Positions 46,610-55,943 of a DNA stretch of 64,000 nucleotides are shown here, piece after piece. The position numbers were made by a program, and so were the translations under genes. Below the pieces are notes generated by a model. It ran no database searches, was not told the origin of the DNA, and saw nothing but the letters and a program-made list of their open reading frames with translations. Where the stretch lies: NCBI GenBank assembly GCA_006176705.1, contig QRFJ01004873.1, positions 1 to 64,000 of the forward strand, read 5' to 3'. The first letter of the stretch is position 1. The number at the start of each line of letters is the position of its first letter. Source of the DNA: Cocos nucifera. Its lineage: Eukaryota > Streptophyta > Magnoliopsida > Arecales > Arecaceae.

Positions 46610-47512
46610 TGTAGGATTTGGTGTGGTACTTTCAAGCCTTGGAAGGCTATAGGAGGAGCCAGGGTGTTGGCTCTAGGAGACTAGGATAGGTGCCAGTCCT
46701 AGGGCTAGGATAGGAGTTATCTTAAGGTGAAGGCAGCATGTATAGCCTTACACAGGCTCGAGGTTTAGGTATAAGGATCTTGAGGAACTTGGTAGGTACT
46801 CTGAAAACTTGGGACACAAGGTAAAGCAAAGGATCAAAGCCAGGAGAAGAATCAACCAAGATAAGGAGCTGACACACAGACAGGCTGGCTAGAATCGTGG
46901 TAGAGCCGACTCGGGCTAAGACTGAGTTGGCTCGGAGTGCAGTCGAGCTGGCTGTCTCAAGCAGATAGAAGATAGGGTTTGGAGGAGATATAGTTGAGCC
47001 AGCTCGGCTCCTGACAAAGCTAGCTCGATGGTGGTGAACAAAACTGGAGGAGGTTTTCTATTTAGGATCTTAAGGTCTGATCTAATGAGATCTTAAGGTG
47101 GTTAACTCATGTATGGGTCGGGTTTAGATCCAGGAGATGAGAAAATAGGAGATATGGGTGTACATGGGCTCGATGAGTGCTTTCATATATTGGGTTAGCC
47201 TTGAAAAGTTTTTTAGCTAGAGTTTGGGTTTATTAGGATTCATATGGTATAGCAGAAATCCTAGGATATATAAACCTAGATATTGTAATCTTTATAAGAG
47301 AGTGGAGTCAATATATTTCTTTTCTTTCTAACTCTCTTCTCTCTTTTTCTCTGGTTCCAATGCCAAGTCCTAGGTGCCACCATCAACTTTTGCTCTTCTT
47401 CATATTTCTAGATTAGCACCCAGGTTCGTGCAAGATATTAGATCTATGACTATGATTCCAAGCAGCCATTGGCATAACAATTGGTATTAAAATAGTACCG
47501 ATTGTTCCAACA
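46610..47512 (+). repeat. 3' LTR of element G
   Basis: 903 bp, TGTAGGATTTGG to TTCCAACA, preceded by the purine tract CAAAGTGGAGAT (46598-46609). At 46885-47030 it carries a cluster of imperfect palindromic phrases such as GAGCCGACTCGG, GAGTTGGCTCGG and GAGCTGGCT. TATA box TATATAAA at 47267-47274. Confidence 0.9.
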
Positions 47513-47832
47513 AGTGGGAGATCTGGTGCTTTGGTGAGCAGATGTTTCATAGCCCCAAAGCCAAGGAAAGCTCATCCCAAATCAGAAAGGTTAAGAGGTC
47601 ATGAAAATTGTCCGATAGAAAACTTGTTATCTAAAGGAGCTTGGAGGGTCGATGTTCTTGCGATCTTGGAATTTGGAAAACCTACAGGTGTACTATCAAT
47701 GACCATTTGAATAAATTTTTCTTACTCTTATTCTTATTGCGAATTTGTAATGACAGGAAGTGATCCAACTGAGCTTCATTCCTAAACAAAGTAGAAAACC
47801 TTCGACTGTTTAAAATAGGAGGTGAGGGGGAG
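47513..47832. other. Unassigned sequence between G and the tandem array
   Basis: I see no gene. It is the flank into which G inserted and leads straight into the tandem array. It may be the region downstream of pol in an old Tat-type element, but no RT or integrase motif is visible. Confidence 0.5.
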
Positions 47833-48812
47833 AGGCCCTTTCAATGGCACTTTTATGCCCCAGCAACCTTGTTAGAAATAGGTGGAGAACCTCATCCTAA
47901 CAATGGTAAAAGCCCATCATGTTAGGAATAGGAGGAGAACCTCATCCTAACATGAAAAAAAGGAGAGAGATTCTTTCAATAGCCCTTTTATATCCTGGCG
48001 ACCGTATTAGGAATAGGAGGAAAACTTCATCCTAACAAGGATAAAAGCCCACTATTTTAGGAACAGGAGGAAAATCTTGTCCTAACATGAAGAAAAGGAG
48101 AAAGGTCCTTTCAATGATCCTTTTATGCCCCGACGATCTTATTAGAAATAGAAGGAGAATCTCATCCTAACAAGGATAAAAGCCCACCATATCAAGAATA
48201 GGAAGAGGATCTTGTCCTAACATGAAAAAAAGGAGAGGCCTTTTCAATGGCCTTTTTATGTCTCGACGATCTTGTTAAGAATAGGAGAACCTCGTCCTAA
48301 TAAGGATAAAAGTCCACCATGTCAAGAATAGGAGGAGGATCTCATCCTAATATGGAAAAAGAGGTGAGGCCCTTTCAACGATCCTTTTATGCCTCAGTGA
48401 TCTTATTAGAAAAAGGAGAAGAACCTCATCCTAATAAGGATAAAGAGGAGAGGCACTTTCAATGGCTCTTTTGTACCCCGATGGTCTTATTAGAAATAGG
48501 AGGAGAACCTCATCCTAAAAGGAATAAAAGCCCACCATGTCAGGAATAAGAGGAGAACCTCATCCTGACATGAAAAAAAAAGAGAGAGGCCCTTTCAACT
48601 GCCCTTTTGTGCCCCGACGATCTTGTTAAGAACAGAAGGAGAACCTCATCCTAATAAGGGTAAAAGCCAATCATGTCAAGAATAGGAGGAGGATCTCATC
48701 TTGATACGTCAAAAAGAGGGGAGGCCCTTTCAACGATCTTTTTTGTGCCCCAACAATCATGTCAGAAATAGAAGGAGGACCTCATTCTGACATGGGTAAA
48801 GGTCATCGATTA
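47833..48812 (+). repeat. Tandem repeat array, ~136-bp period
   Basis: The phrase GGCCCTTTCAATGGC and variants recurs at about 47833, 47969, 48105, 48238, 48368, 48453, 48588 and 48724. Spacing is 130-137 bp except one shortened unit of about 85. Each full unit contains two half-repeats of the type GAATAGGAGGAGAACCTCAT followed by CCTAACA, separated by AAGGATAAAAGCCCACCATG, so the unit is itself a dimer. Roughly seven and a half units. Open frames here, such as 48319-48549, arise from the repeat and are not genes. Confidence 0.9.
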
Positions 48813-49208
48813 TTTTTAAGACAGGAGATTGATTCTGTACAAATGAGGGCCGTGATCGACTACAATGAAAACTAGAGGGCCTCATCTCCTTGTAGATTAA
48901 AAGCTCTAAATTTTAGAAATGAAAAGCTAGCTATGGAGATAATGACTTCAGGTGCCAAGACAAGAATGTATTGACTTCTGACTAAGTTCAAAGTCCCTTG
49001 TTCATAAACAAGGAGGGCAAACATACAAGCCATGGAGCAGAAACAATCATTCCAAGATGACATCACAAAAAAAAAGGGGACCTAATAAGCATGAAATGGA
49101 GACAACACGTGGAAGTAACTAAAAGAAGTATCCTTTCATGATACTTAGAAAAGTTTATTACATGGGACATCAAGTCCGATTACAGAAAAAAAGAAGAAGA
49201 TAAAATCC
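48813..49208. other. Unassigned sequence between tandem array and coiled-coil pseudogene
   Basis: No gene or recognised repeat was seen in about 400 bp. Confidence 0.5.
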
Positions 49209-50030
49209 TATTAGAGTCGTACTTCCGACTACCAGCTCCAGACAATACCAAGGAGAGCTTCAGGTCGTTCACCTTCTCTTCGAGTTCTTACCTTGCCGCC
49301 AAGCTCTCTCTCAATAATTTTTCAAACATATGGGAGTCTTCTTCCACCTCTCTCAACCTCTTCCTCTGCATGGCCAATTCCACCTCAACATCTTTCATGG
49401 CATCCTTTTGATAAACCATCTAAATCTTTAGTTCTTGCAGCTCGGTCCTATCCTTATTATGTGCTACAAACAAGTTCTCCAAGGTGCTCCTTAAAGAAAA
49501 AACCTCTTCTGAATCTTTACTTGAGCTAGCCTGGGCTTTATCAGATAATCGCTATCGAAGTTGGGCGATCTCGTCATCAAACTTTCAATGCTTTCTTTGA
49601 ACATTGGTGACTTGATCATACCAACCACATTATATTCATTATACGAGTCTTTGGCTATCTTTAATTGGCTTTGAAGTTGGAAAATCTCTTCGACCAATCC
49701 CAACCATATTCTTTCCGATTGGTAGACCACACTAAACTCCTTTCAAGTAGCTGAATCCTCTCCTTTGCTGCTTTCAGTTCAACCTCAAGAGAGCTAGCCT
49801 TGGCTGTCAAAATCCAAGACTTCTCGCTTGCGTGCTTCTTGACTTCCTCAAGCTCTTCATTTAGATGGTACTTCTTGGTATTATATTTTTTGAAGAGTTG
49901 CCTGGACGATTGATAAAAGCTATTAATTTCAATAGTGGCATCGGTGTAGTTCTTTTTTGATTTGTTAAGTTCATCTTCTATTTTTCCTAACTTCTTCTTG
50001 AGCTGATGAACTTCCTTCTTCAAATTTTTT
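49209..50030 (-). pseudogene. Coiled-coil protein remnant (Tat-type extra ORF, second part)
   Basis: Minus-strand frame 50023-49661 is rich in Lys, Glu and Leu with heptad spacing (KKEVHQLKKKLGKIEDELNK, then LNEELEEVKK and LEVELKAAKERIQLLERSL). A frameshift near 49725 leads to 49730-49491, containing MIKSPMFKESIESLMTRSPN, like the short conserved tail after the coil in plant Gypsy-associated extra proteins. Another broken coil runs to 49209 (VEVELAMQRKRLREVEEDSHMF). Proteins of this kind occur as additional, often antisense, ORFs in Tat-lineage Gypsy elements and have no known function. It could instead be a second copy of the neighbouring pseudogene. Confidence 0.55.
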
Positions 50031-50214
50031 ATTTAAGCTCTCAAGGAGATACCCTGAGGAAGAGGATTAGCTTCAATAGAAAACTACACTTAATGTACGA
50101 AAGTATCACAACACAAATATCACTAAAGAAAAGGTTTTGCTTTCATTAATCAAAATGTTCTTTAAGTATAGGAAAGGAAAAACAATAAAAAGGAAGGTAC
50201 AATAATAAGAGGTC

Positions 50215-51383
50215 TCAGACATCTGGAGGAGTAGCAGAGGAGTTTAGCATAGCCCTAGCTAATGTAGGTTCTTCAGCAATAGGAGGAGCAGATGAGATAG
50301 AAGATGCAGCAGAAGAAGGCTCGGTCGGCAAGAGATCGGCACCTATAGTTGATGGCCCTGCTTCATTATCAAAAGATTCCCCATCTAAGAAGCTAAGGTT
50401 AAGCTCGAAAAATTTATCAGTCATATTCTTTTGGTAGAGCTTGTACCCCAAGATTAAAGATAGTAGGGCAAACTCAACCTTTATGTTCTTCATCTCTGAA
50501 GAACACTTGAATTCTTCCACCACTTGAGCCCTCACCTCTTAAAGCTACCTTGAGACCTACTCCTTCATCTCAACAGCTTCAGCTTTGGCCTTCTCCCTCC
50601 TCTTAATTCTCAGGCTCAATTCCTCCTTTGCTTTTGCCAAGGCTTGCTCGGTATTTCATACCATCTCCTAAAGACCCCCGACCTCGGCCATTTTCTTCTT
50701 AAGGAGATGGTCAACCTCGGCTTTCTCATCAAGAAGGCGATTGGTCTCAGCTTGATTATCCTCTTGAGTCTTCACTGCCTCCAATCTCATATGATTCATT
50801 GCCCTAATATTAGTGATCAGTTGGTGACCCATCTATAAAAATAATAAAGTGAGTTATGCAAATGAAGAAGCTCATAGGCAAGTCAATCAAAAGAGAAAGA
50901 TAAGGTAATTACTTCAAGGACCTAAGAGAGTCACAAGTATGCTGCTTATAGTCGGCATCGGTAATTTTGTCCACAACCTTAACCAAGGTGCACCCATCGA
51001 TTAAATCCTTGATAATTTCTTGATTATGGAAGGGATTTTCTCTTAGATCCTTGTTAGAACCATTGGACTCACTGGAACGGGTATTGCGCTTGACCTTCGT
51101 AGAGCCCATCTTCGCCTTCTTCTTTTTCGCCCCCGTTTTCCTCTTAATGGGAGGCTCTGAAGTTTGCACTTCGATCGGAGGGCTTGAGGACGTTGGAGGT
51201 GTTGCAACCTCGGTGGTGGCAGCAACCTTGGTAACAGGTTGGTTTTGAGGGCATTAACAGCGCCAGCGGGCGCAGTGGAGATTTGGGCATTGACCTTTGC
51301 TCTTTTGGAAGGTTAACTGGGCACAGCACTCTTCCTTTTGTAGGCTCAGAGCCCCTTAGAGAGCTACTGAAGTTCACCCGCAT
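50215..51383 (-). pseudogene. Tat-type extra ORF remnant with possible intron
   Basis: The minus strand reads a Ser/Pro/Thr-rich head, then a basic run and NPFHNQEIIKDLIDGCTLVKVVDKITDAD to DSLRSLK (50909). After a candidate GT-AG intron (50912-50833) comes GHQLITNIRAMNHMRLEAV and a broken coiled coil. The tail VRAQVVEEFKCSSEMKNIK, then FFELNLSFLDGES and an acidic Ser/Ala-rich end, finish at 50215. This domain order (RLIDG motif, GHQL helix, coiled coil, EFK.S.EM.., LDLSFL) is familiar from monocot proteins linked to Gypsy Tat elements. Stops and frameshifts are numerous. The assignment rests on motif memory, not a search. Confidence 0.6.
50833..50912 (-). other. Candidate 80-bp GT-AG intron in the extra ORF
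   Basis: The minus strand shows TTGAA then GTAATTACC, and TTTTTATAG then ATGGGTCACC. Joining the two sides restores the DSL...GHQL order seen in related proteins, though the present copy is one base out of phase, as can happen in a pseudogene. Confidence 0.4.
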
Positions 51384-51546
51384 CCATTTTTATAATAAGG
51401 AACAAATCACGATTCGAAGAAAGGATAATAGAGTAACTTATAAATTAAGAAATATACCTACCGGATAAAAAGGGCTCAAGTCTAGATTGAATAGAGTTTG
51501 ATCATTTATGAGTTTGGACAGAAGGTAAGCTTGTAATTCTTAAGTT
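51384..51546. other. Upstream flank of the extra ORF
   Basis: No gene is seen. The minus-strand sequence CTTTTATCCGGTAGGTATAT could be another exon end with a donor site, but this is speculative. Confidence 0.35.
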
Positions 51547-52323
51547 TGCTGATAGAATCGAGGTCAACCCAAGGATGGCTACCCAAGAGGGAGGATGAAT
51601 TGGGTATTTAAAAGTTTAAACTCTAATTATGCTAAATTTTGAAGTTATGTTCTTGGTAAAAAAATACGATAAACAAGTATAGAATGAAAGCAATATAAAT
51701 AACACAATGATCAACACAAACACCAAGCTTTTATAGTTGTTCGGTGCCAAACTCGACACCTACATCCACTCCTCAAGTAAATTACTTGAGAATTCAACTA
51801 TAATCACTTAATTGATTATAGTTCAATTATTTTTCTTAAGCTCACAATCTAATCTAGTTGGTTTTGATCTAGGCTCACTAACTACAATCTTTATAATGAT
51901 TATTTTTTTGGGCTAACAATCAATCTCGATTGGTTTTGACCTAGGCTCACCAATCAAATTTTTAGAATGTTCAACTCTAGGCTTAGACCAACTCCAAGTT
52001 TTTTACCCTAAGAAACTTGTAAACAAATAAGATACAATGATTAAAAAAGTTTAGAAAGAAAAACTTAATGAAGCTCAAAGAAGGAGTTTATGAATGAAAG
52101 GCTTGATTGCTCTTGCTCTTCTTCTTGAATGCTTGAGAGAAGTTAGTAAAGCTTTTCAATGGTTTTCTTTGACTTCTCTCACTTTGAGGATGATTGGAAG
52201 GACAAGATGATCTCAAGAAAATAATTTCTTCACTTTACTTAATGGCTCTCAATGAATGAATGGTGTAGGCTTGAAGGCTCTTGAATGTATATCCCAAAAG
52301 TTCTTCTTAAAGTTTTTAAATAT

Positions 52324-52333
52324 CTTTTATATA
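52324..52333 (-). promoter_or_regulatory. Putative TATA box of K LTR
   Basis: TATATAAAAG on the minus strand, about 140 bp downstream of the palindrome repeats. Confidence 0.5.
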
Positions 52334-52439
52334 TTTCAAGATTTTTCCACCACTCAAAAATACCTGAGGAGGCCCTATTCAATGTCTTAGCCATTGGGAA
52401 TGAAAATCTAGCCATTGGAAAAAGTTGGGATAGAAAAGT

Positions 52440-52760
52440 GCTGTTCTAGAAAAAACTAGCCATTACAGTGATTTAGTCGACTAAGTCCCCAGGATTCTCA
52501 ATTTCAACCTTTTCTATGCTTTTTGTCTTCTGAGATATAGTTGACTTACTTCTTAAACTTAGTCGACTAAGTCTCCTGGGTATAGAATTTTCATTTTTCT
52601 ATGTTTTCTGCTTTTGCTATTCTCTGATACATAGTTGACTAACTCTCAAAACTTAGTCGACTAAGTCTCCTAGGTCCTGAATTCTCATTTTTTATATTTT
52701 CTATATTTTGCTATCTTTTGATACTTAGTCGTCTAACTCCTAGCTTAGTCGAAATTAGTT
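52440..52760 (-). repeat. Three ~90-bp repeats carrying CTTAGTCGACTAAG in K LTR
   Basis: The palindrome occurs at 52473-52485 (first base altered), 52558-52571 and 52652-52665, with a decayed fourth near 52724-52755. Each is followed by TCTCCTGGGT-like text and a T-rich stretch ending CTGATACATAG, then TTGACT. They lie just upstream, on the minus strand, of the LTR TATA box. Confidence 0.75.
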
Positions 52761-52772
52761 CAAGGGTTAACA

Positions 52773-53413
52773 ATCTTCCTTTTTGATGATGACAAAATTT
52801 TTTAAGTATACCATTCTTTCAAATTTCAACATAACTTTTATGTAATCAGTTTATATGCAACATATTTATTTATGTGATATTGAATTTCATATGCTCCCTC
52901 TAAATATAATCACTATGTTCAAATTAAGTTTTAATTTTTTTATTTACTCCCCCTTAATGTATGCTAATTGATTTTTGAGGTTTCAAAATACATCTTCCCA
53001 TATTTGAATCAATTAAATACTTCAAATTAGTTGTTATATATTTAATTTTTAGATTACATTCATTCATTATTATCCTTCTCTCCCTTTTTGTCATTATCAA
53101 AAAGATAAATATTTACATTACACATCAAGAATATTAAGAGCATAGGACATTATACATTATACACAAGAGATAATCCAACACATATTGCACATGCAAATGA
53201 GGAAAATAGGAAACTTCATTCACATATATATTAAAATGTTTGATCCTAAACATAGAGCCAAATGGGCATACATCAAAAGATCAAAAGAAGTTTAAACCAT
53301 AATAGATATCACATCAAATATAAAATAGGTTTTAAACTCAAGGGTATGCAACTATAAATAGCCTAATCTAAGATAGGGTCAGGATGAGTTGAGGAGGATG
53401 GATCCACAGCTGC
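52773..53413 (-). other. 3' untranslated region of element K with two purine tracts
   Basis: AT-rich and without a gene. The minus strand has GATAATGACAAAAAGGGAGA near 53101-53081, and GTCATCATCAAAAAGGAAGA immediately before the LTR (52795-52775). Such repeated purine tracts are usual in SIRE elements. Confidence 0.7.
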
Positions 53414-54582
53414 CTAAGGATGTTGCCTGGTAAGGGCATGCTCTACCAAAGCAGGAAGTCGATCAGATATCTCATTAACCACTTGGCATATAATATTGAT
53501 AATATGATCTTCCTCAAGGTAGATAGAATGCACAGGTCGAATAGATAGACTTGCAGATCTCGGCACGAGCTCAGACACTGGCATGGGCTCCTCTTCATCA
53601 TCAACTTTGGTCCACTGCCTATTTATCTTTTTGAAACCCATCCTCTTCAAGGAGTTTTCATCATACGTGTCAAAGTGCTTCATCTCCTTGAATGATTCAC
53701 CCTCCATGTCTACACCGAACTCCTTGAATATGATAGCAAGAAATTTTTCATAGGGTAGAGCTGGTTTTGCTTTCATCCTTACTTCTTGCATTGTCTTCAT
53801 CATCAGGGCAGGAAAATTGAATTTTTCTTTCTTCAAAATGGGATATAAGATCCTCACATCATTCCTTGTCACATAATCAAAATAGCCAATCTAGGGGATA
53901 AAAATCTTGCAGACCTTATGGTGTAAAAGATGATGCTCGGTACTCAAATGCTTAGCCAAAATCTCTTCAAAGTCCAAAGCATCATCTCTATTAAATAGTA
54001 GATGAAGTCCTTTTTGCTGATCATCAAACCTCTCAGTCCCTTCCACCAAAGTCTACAATAATTGCCCTAGGTTTTCTATTGTCAAATGTACCTTCACCCC
54101 TTTAACTTCAGTTTCTAGTGATTGTGAACTTATCCTTGCATTTTCATAAAACTCTCTCACTAGATTTGGGTAAGTAGGCAATTTCGATGAACACAAGTAC
54201 TCCCACCATTAGAATTTGATGCACTCTCTAATCTCAAATGCTTGTTTCTCTAGAAAACCAAAATCTATCTTTCTTTCTATGGTCACTGCCCGTGAGAAAA
54301 ATGGTATTATCTTTAAGAAAGAGGGTATGACTTGAGATAGGGGTTAAACGGGATTAGAGAACAGAGTGGAGCATTGGGGCGGAGAGAATGGCAAAGTACC
54401 AGTAGCTTGAGCAGCCAAAGGAGGAAGAGAGGAAGGTGGAGACGCGACTTGGGAATAGAAATTGGACCGAATTGAGGTTGCTCAGTGGCATCTGAATAGT
54501 TCTTCATCCTCCGCTCATATGTCCGTTGTTCAAGAGACATGATCTTAGGATGAGTGCAACATTTCTTCTTCCTCGGCGCCAT
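53414..54582 (-). pseudogene. Extra ORF of element K, putative plant transposon protein domain
   Basis: The minus-strand ATG at 54582 has a good context (TCCATGGCGCC) and gives MAPRKKKCCTHPK. After a frame change near 54480-54310 comes ERKIDFGFLEKQAFEIRECIKF, a stop, then WWEYLCSSKLPTYPNLVREFYENAR, VKGVKVHLTIENLGQLL, a stop, and after a third stop MTRNDVRILYPILKKEKFNFPALM to 53414. The order (Fleke-F-I..., YP.LV.EFY.N, VKG..V.L) matches the domain usually described as putative plant transposon protein, often seen next to retrotransposons. Its role is unknown. Its position, sense to pol and upstream of the LTR, is that of the env-like ORF in SIRE elements. Three in-frame stops. Confidence 0.72.
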
Positions 54583-54720
54583 GGATCCAAATCCAAGTTC
54601 TTAGGGTTTTTAGGGCTTTGATTTGAGGTTTTTCGAAGAGAAAATGGATGCCCTAGGGTTCTAAGGTGGGACGGCTAAGAAGAGTGAACAGAAAAATACA
54701 TAAGATCCTGTGGGTATTCT

Positions 54721-54773
54721 ATTTTATAAATAGGATTTCCGACACTTAGTCGACTAAGTCTTAGTCGACTAAG
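54721..54773 (-). promoter_or_regulatory. Putative internal promoter upstream of the K extra ORF
   Basis: The minus strand has two copies of CTTAGTCGACTAAG (54773-54760 and 54758-54745), then 12-17 bp later CTATTTATAAAAT (TATA core at 54728-54721), then about 140 bp of leader-like sequence (AACCCTAGGGC, CCCTAAAAACCCTAAG) before the ATG at 54582. The palindrome is the one repeated in the K LTR U3. Confidence 0.5.
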
Positions 54774-54943
54774 ATTTTAGACTTAGTTGGCTTAGTTTGG
54801 CACATTATTGAATGGTTAAAGTTTCAGTCCAATAGGTTTTGCAATGATACATGACTTTTCTAATGGAATTAATGCAAAGATGATTTAGGAGAAATTTATC
54901 ACATTACAATAATCACTTTAACATACAATTATATTCAATAATT

Positions 54944-55943
54944 TTAACACAATGAATCAAATAGCCCTAATTGTTTTTTTATGGCACAAAACCTTTCTTC
55001 ATTTAAGGGTTTAGTGAAAATATCTAAAATTTGATTTTTAGTTGATATAAACTCAAGAGTTATGTCATTATTTTGTAAATGGCCTCTAATGAAATGATGT
55101 CTAACCTCTATATATTTTGTTCTTGAGTGTAATATTGGATTCTTTGTTAAATTTATAGCACTAGTATTATCACATCGAATAGGAATATTGTTATAAGTGA
55201 AACCATAGTCCTCTACAACTAATGTTCTTTTATTTAACACTCTATAAGCTCTACTATTTGTTAAATAATCTAGAAAAATGCCTTCATCTGATTTTGCATC
55301 AAATTTACCTAATTTATCTTTATCATTTATCAAAATGAAACATCACATCCAAAAGCTTTAAAATATGAAACATTAGGTTTCTTTTCTTTGTAAAGCTCAT
55401 ATGGAGTTTTCTTCAAGATATGTCTAATTAATACTCTATTTAGTACATAACATGCAGTGTTAATAGCTTCCACCCAAAAATATTTTGGAAGGTTACTTTC
55501 ACAAAGCATGGTCCGTGCCATTTTAATCAATGTTCTATTCTTTCTTTCCACTACCCCATTTTGTTGGAATGTCCTAGGGACAGAAAAGTTTTGGTTTATT
55601 CTATTCTTAGAACAAAAACTTTTAAAATTTTGATTTTCAAATTCTATGCCATGATCACCTCTTATGTGCAAAACATTGCATTCTTTTTCTTTTGTTATTT
55701 TGTTAAATAGCTCAACAAATATATCAAAAGCATTATCTTTAAGAGATAAAAATAAAATCCAAGTATATCTTGAAAAATCATCTATTGCAACAAAGCCATA
55801 TCTTTTTTCTCCTAGACTAATAGTTGAAATTGGTCCAAATAAATTCATATGAAATAACTCTAGAGGTCTGGTTATTGAGATAATATTCTTGGATTTGAAA
55901 GATGATTTTATTTATTTTTCAAGTTGACATGCTTAGCAAATCT
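54944..55943 (-). pseudogene. pol: Integrase and RNase H remnants of element K (RT deleted)
   Basis: The minus strand reads CQLEK-stop-IKSSFKSKNI, then MNLFGPISTISLGEKRYGFVAIDDFSRYTW (55848 on). The first catalytic Asp of integrase (normally in HMDLFGP) is Asn; the second Asp (IDDFSRYTW) and the Glu block (QQNGVVERKNR) remain. A frameshift near 55330 leads to NDKDKLGKFDAKSDEGIFLDY and VVEDYGF. About five codons later the sequence jumps to IPIRCDNTSAINLTKNP of RNase H, so the RT and the first half of RNase H are deleted near 55195. It ends DIFTKPLNEERF to SLC-stop at 54944. Confidence 0.87.

Larger units (their letters stand above)
44075..47512 (+). mobile_element. Element G: Tork-like Copia remnant with gag but no recognisable pol
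   Basis: The right part of a 5' LTR (44075-44516), primer-binding site, gag from 44714, about 1.1 kb of unrecognised sequence, purine tract, and 3' LTR (46610-47512, 903 bp). The left part of the 5' LTR lies beyond C. The internal region is only about 2.1 kb and lacks integrase, RT and RNase H. The gag opening (LKIKFEKFDGKDSFMMW) and spacing are typical of the Tork (Tnt1-type) lineage. The right target duplication would be AGTGG (47513-47517); its partner is outside. Confidence 0.85.
51547..52772 (-). repeat. 3' LTR of element K (left edge approximate)
   Basis: On the minus strand it begins TGTTAACCC (52772), directly after a purine tract AAAAAGGAAGAT. The far end is placed at TGCTGAT (51547), the reverse of ...ATCAGCA, but no partner LTR is available to confirm it. 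A 90-bp-spaced set of CTTAGTCGACTAAG palindromes is in the U3 part, and a TATA-like TATATAAAAG lies at 52333-52324. Confidence 0.7.
51547..55943 (-). mobile_element. Element K: SIRE-like Copia element, 3' half, RT deleted, extra ORF present
   Basis: On the minus strand: integrase (55943-55330), end of integrase fused to the end of RNase H (55333-54944), extra ORF (54582-53414), purine tracts, and 3' LTR (52772 to about 51547). The duplicated GATGACAAAAAGG-type purine tract, the position of the extra ORF between pol and LTR, and the LTR end containing CAATTCATCCTCCCTCTTGG (minus strand) are typical of the SIRE/Maximus lineage. J is inserted in the pre-integrase region at 55944. The 5' half lies outside the window. 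Confidence 0.82.

Noticed and set aside
48319..48549. 76-codon frame with internally repeated residues
   Set aside because: It lies entirely within the 136-bp tandem array and simply translates the repeat.
47833..48812. CRISPR-like spacing of repeats
   Set aside because: Units are directly adjacent 136-bp tandem copies without unique spacers, in a plant retroelement setting.
47513..51546. Host gene with coiled coil on the minus strand
   Set aside because: The domain order fits the extra proteins of Gypsy Tat elements, frames are broken many times, and a tandem array of retroelement type adjoins it.
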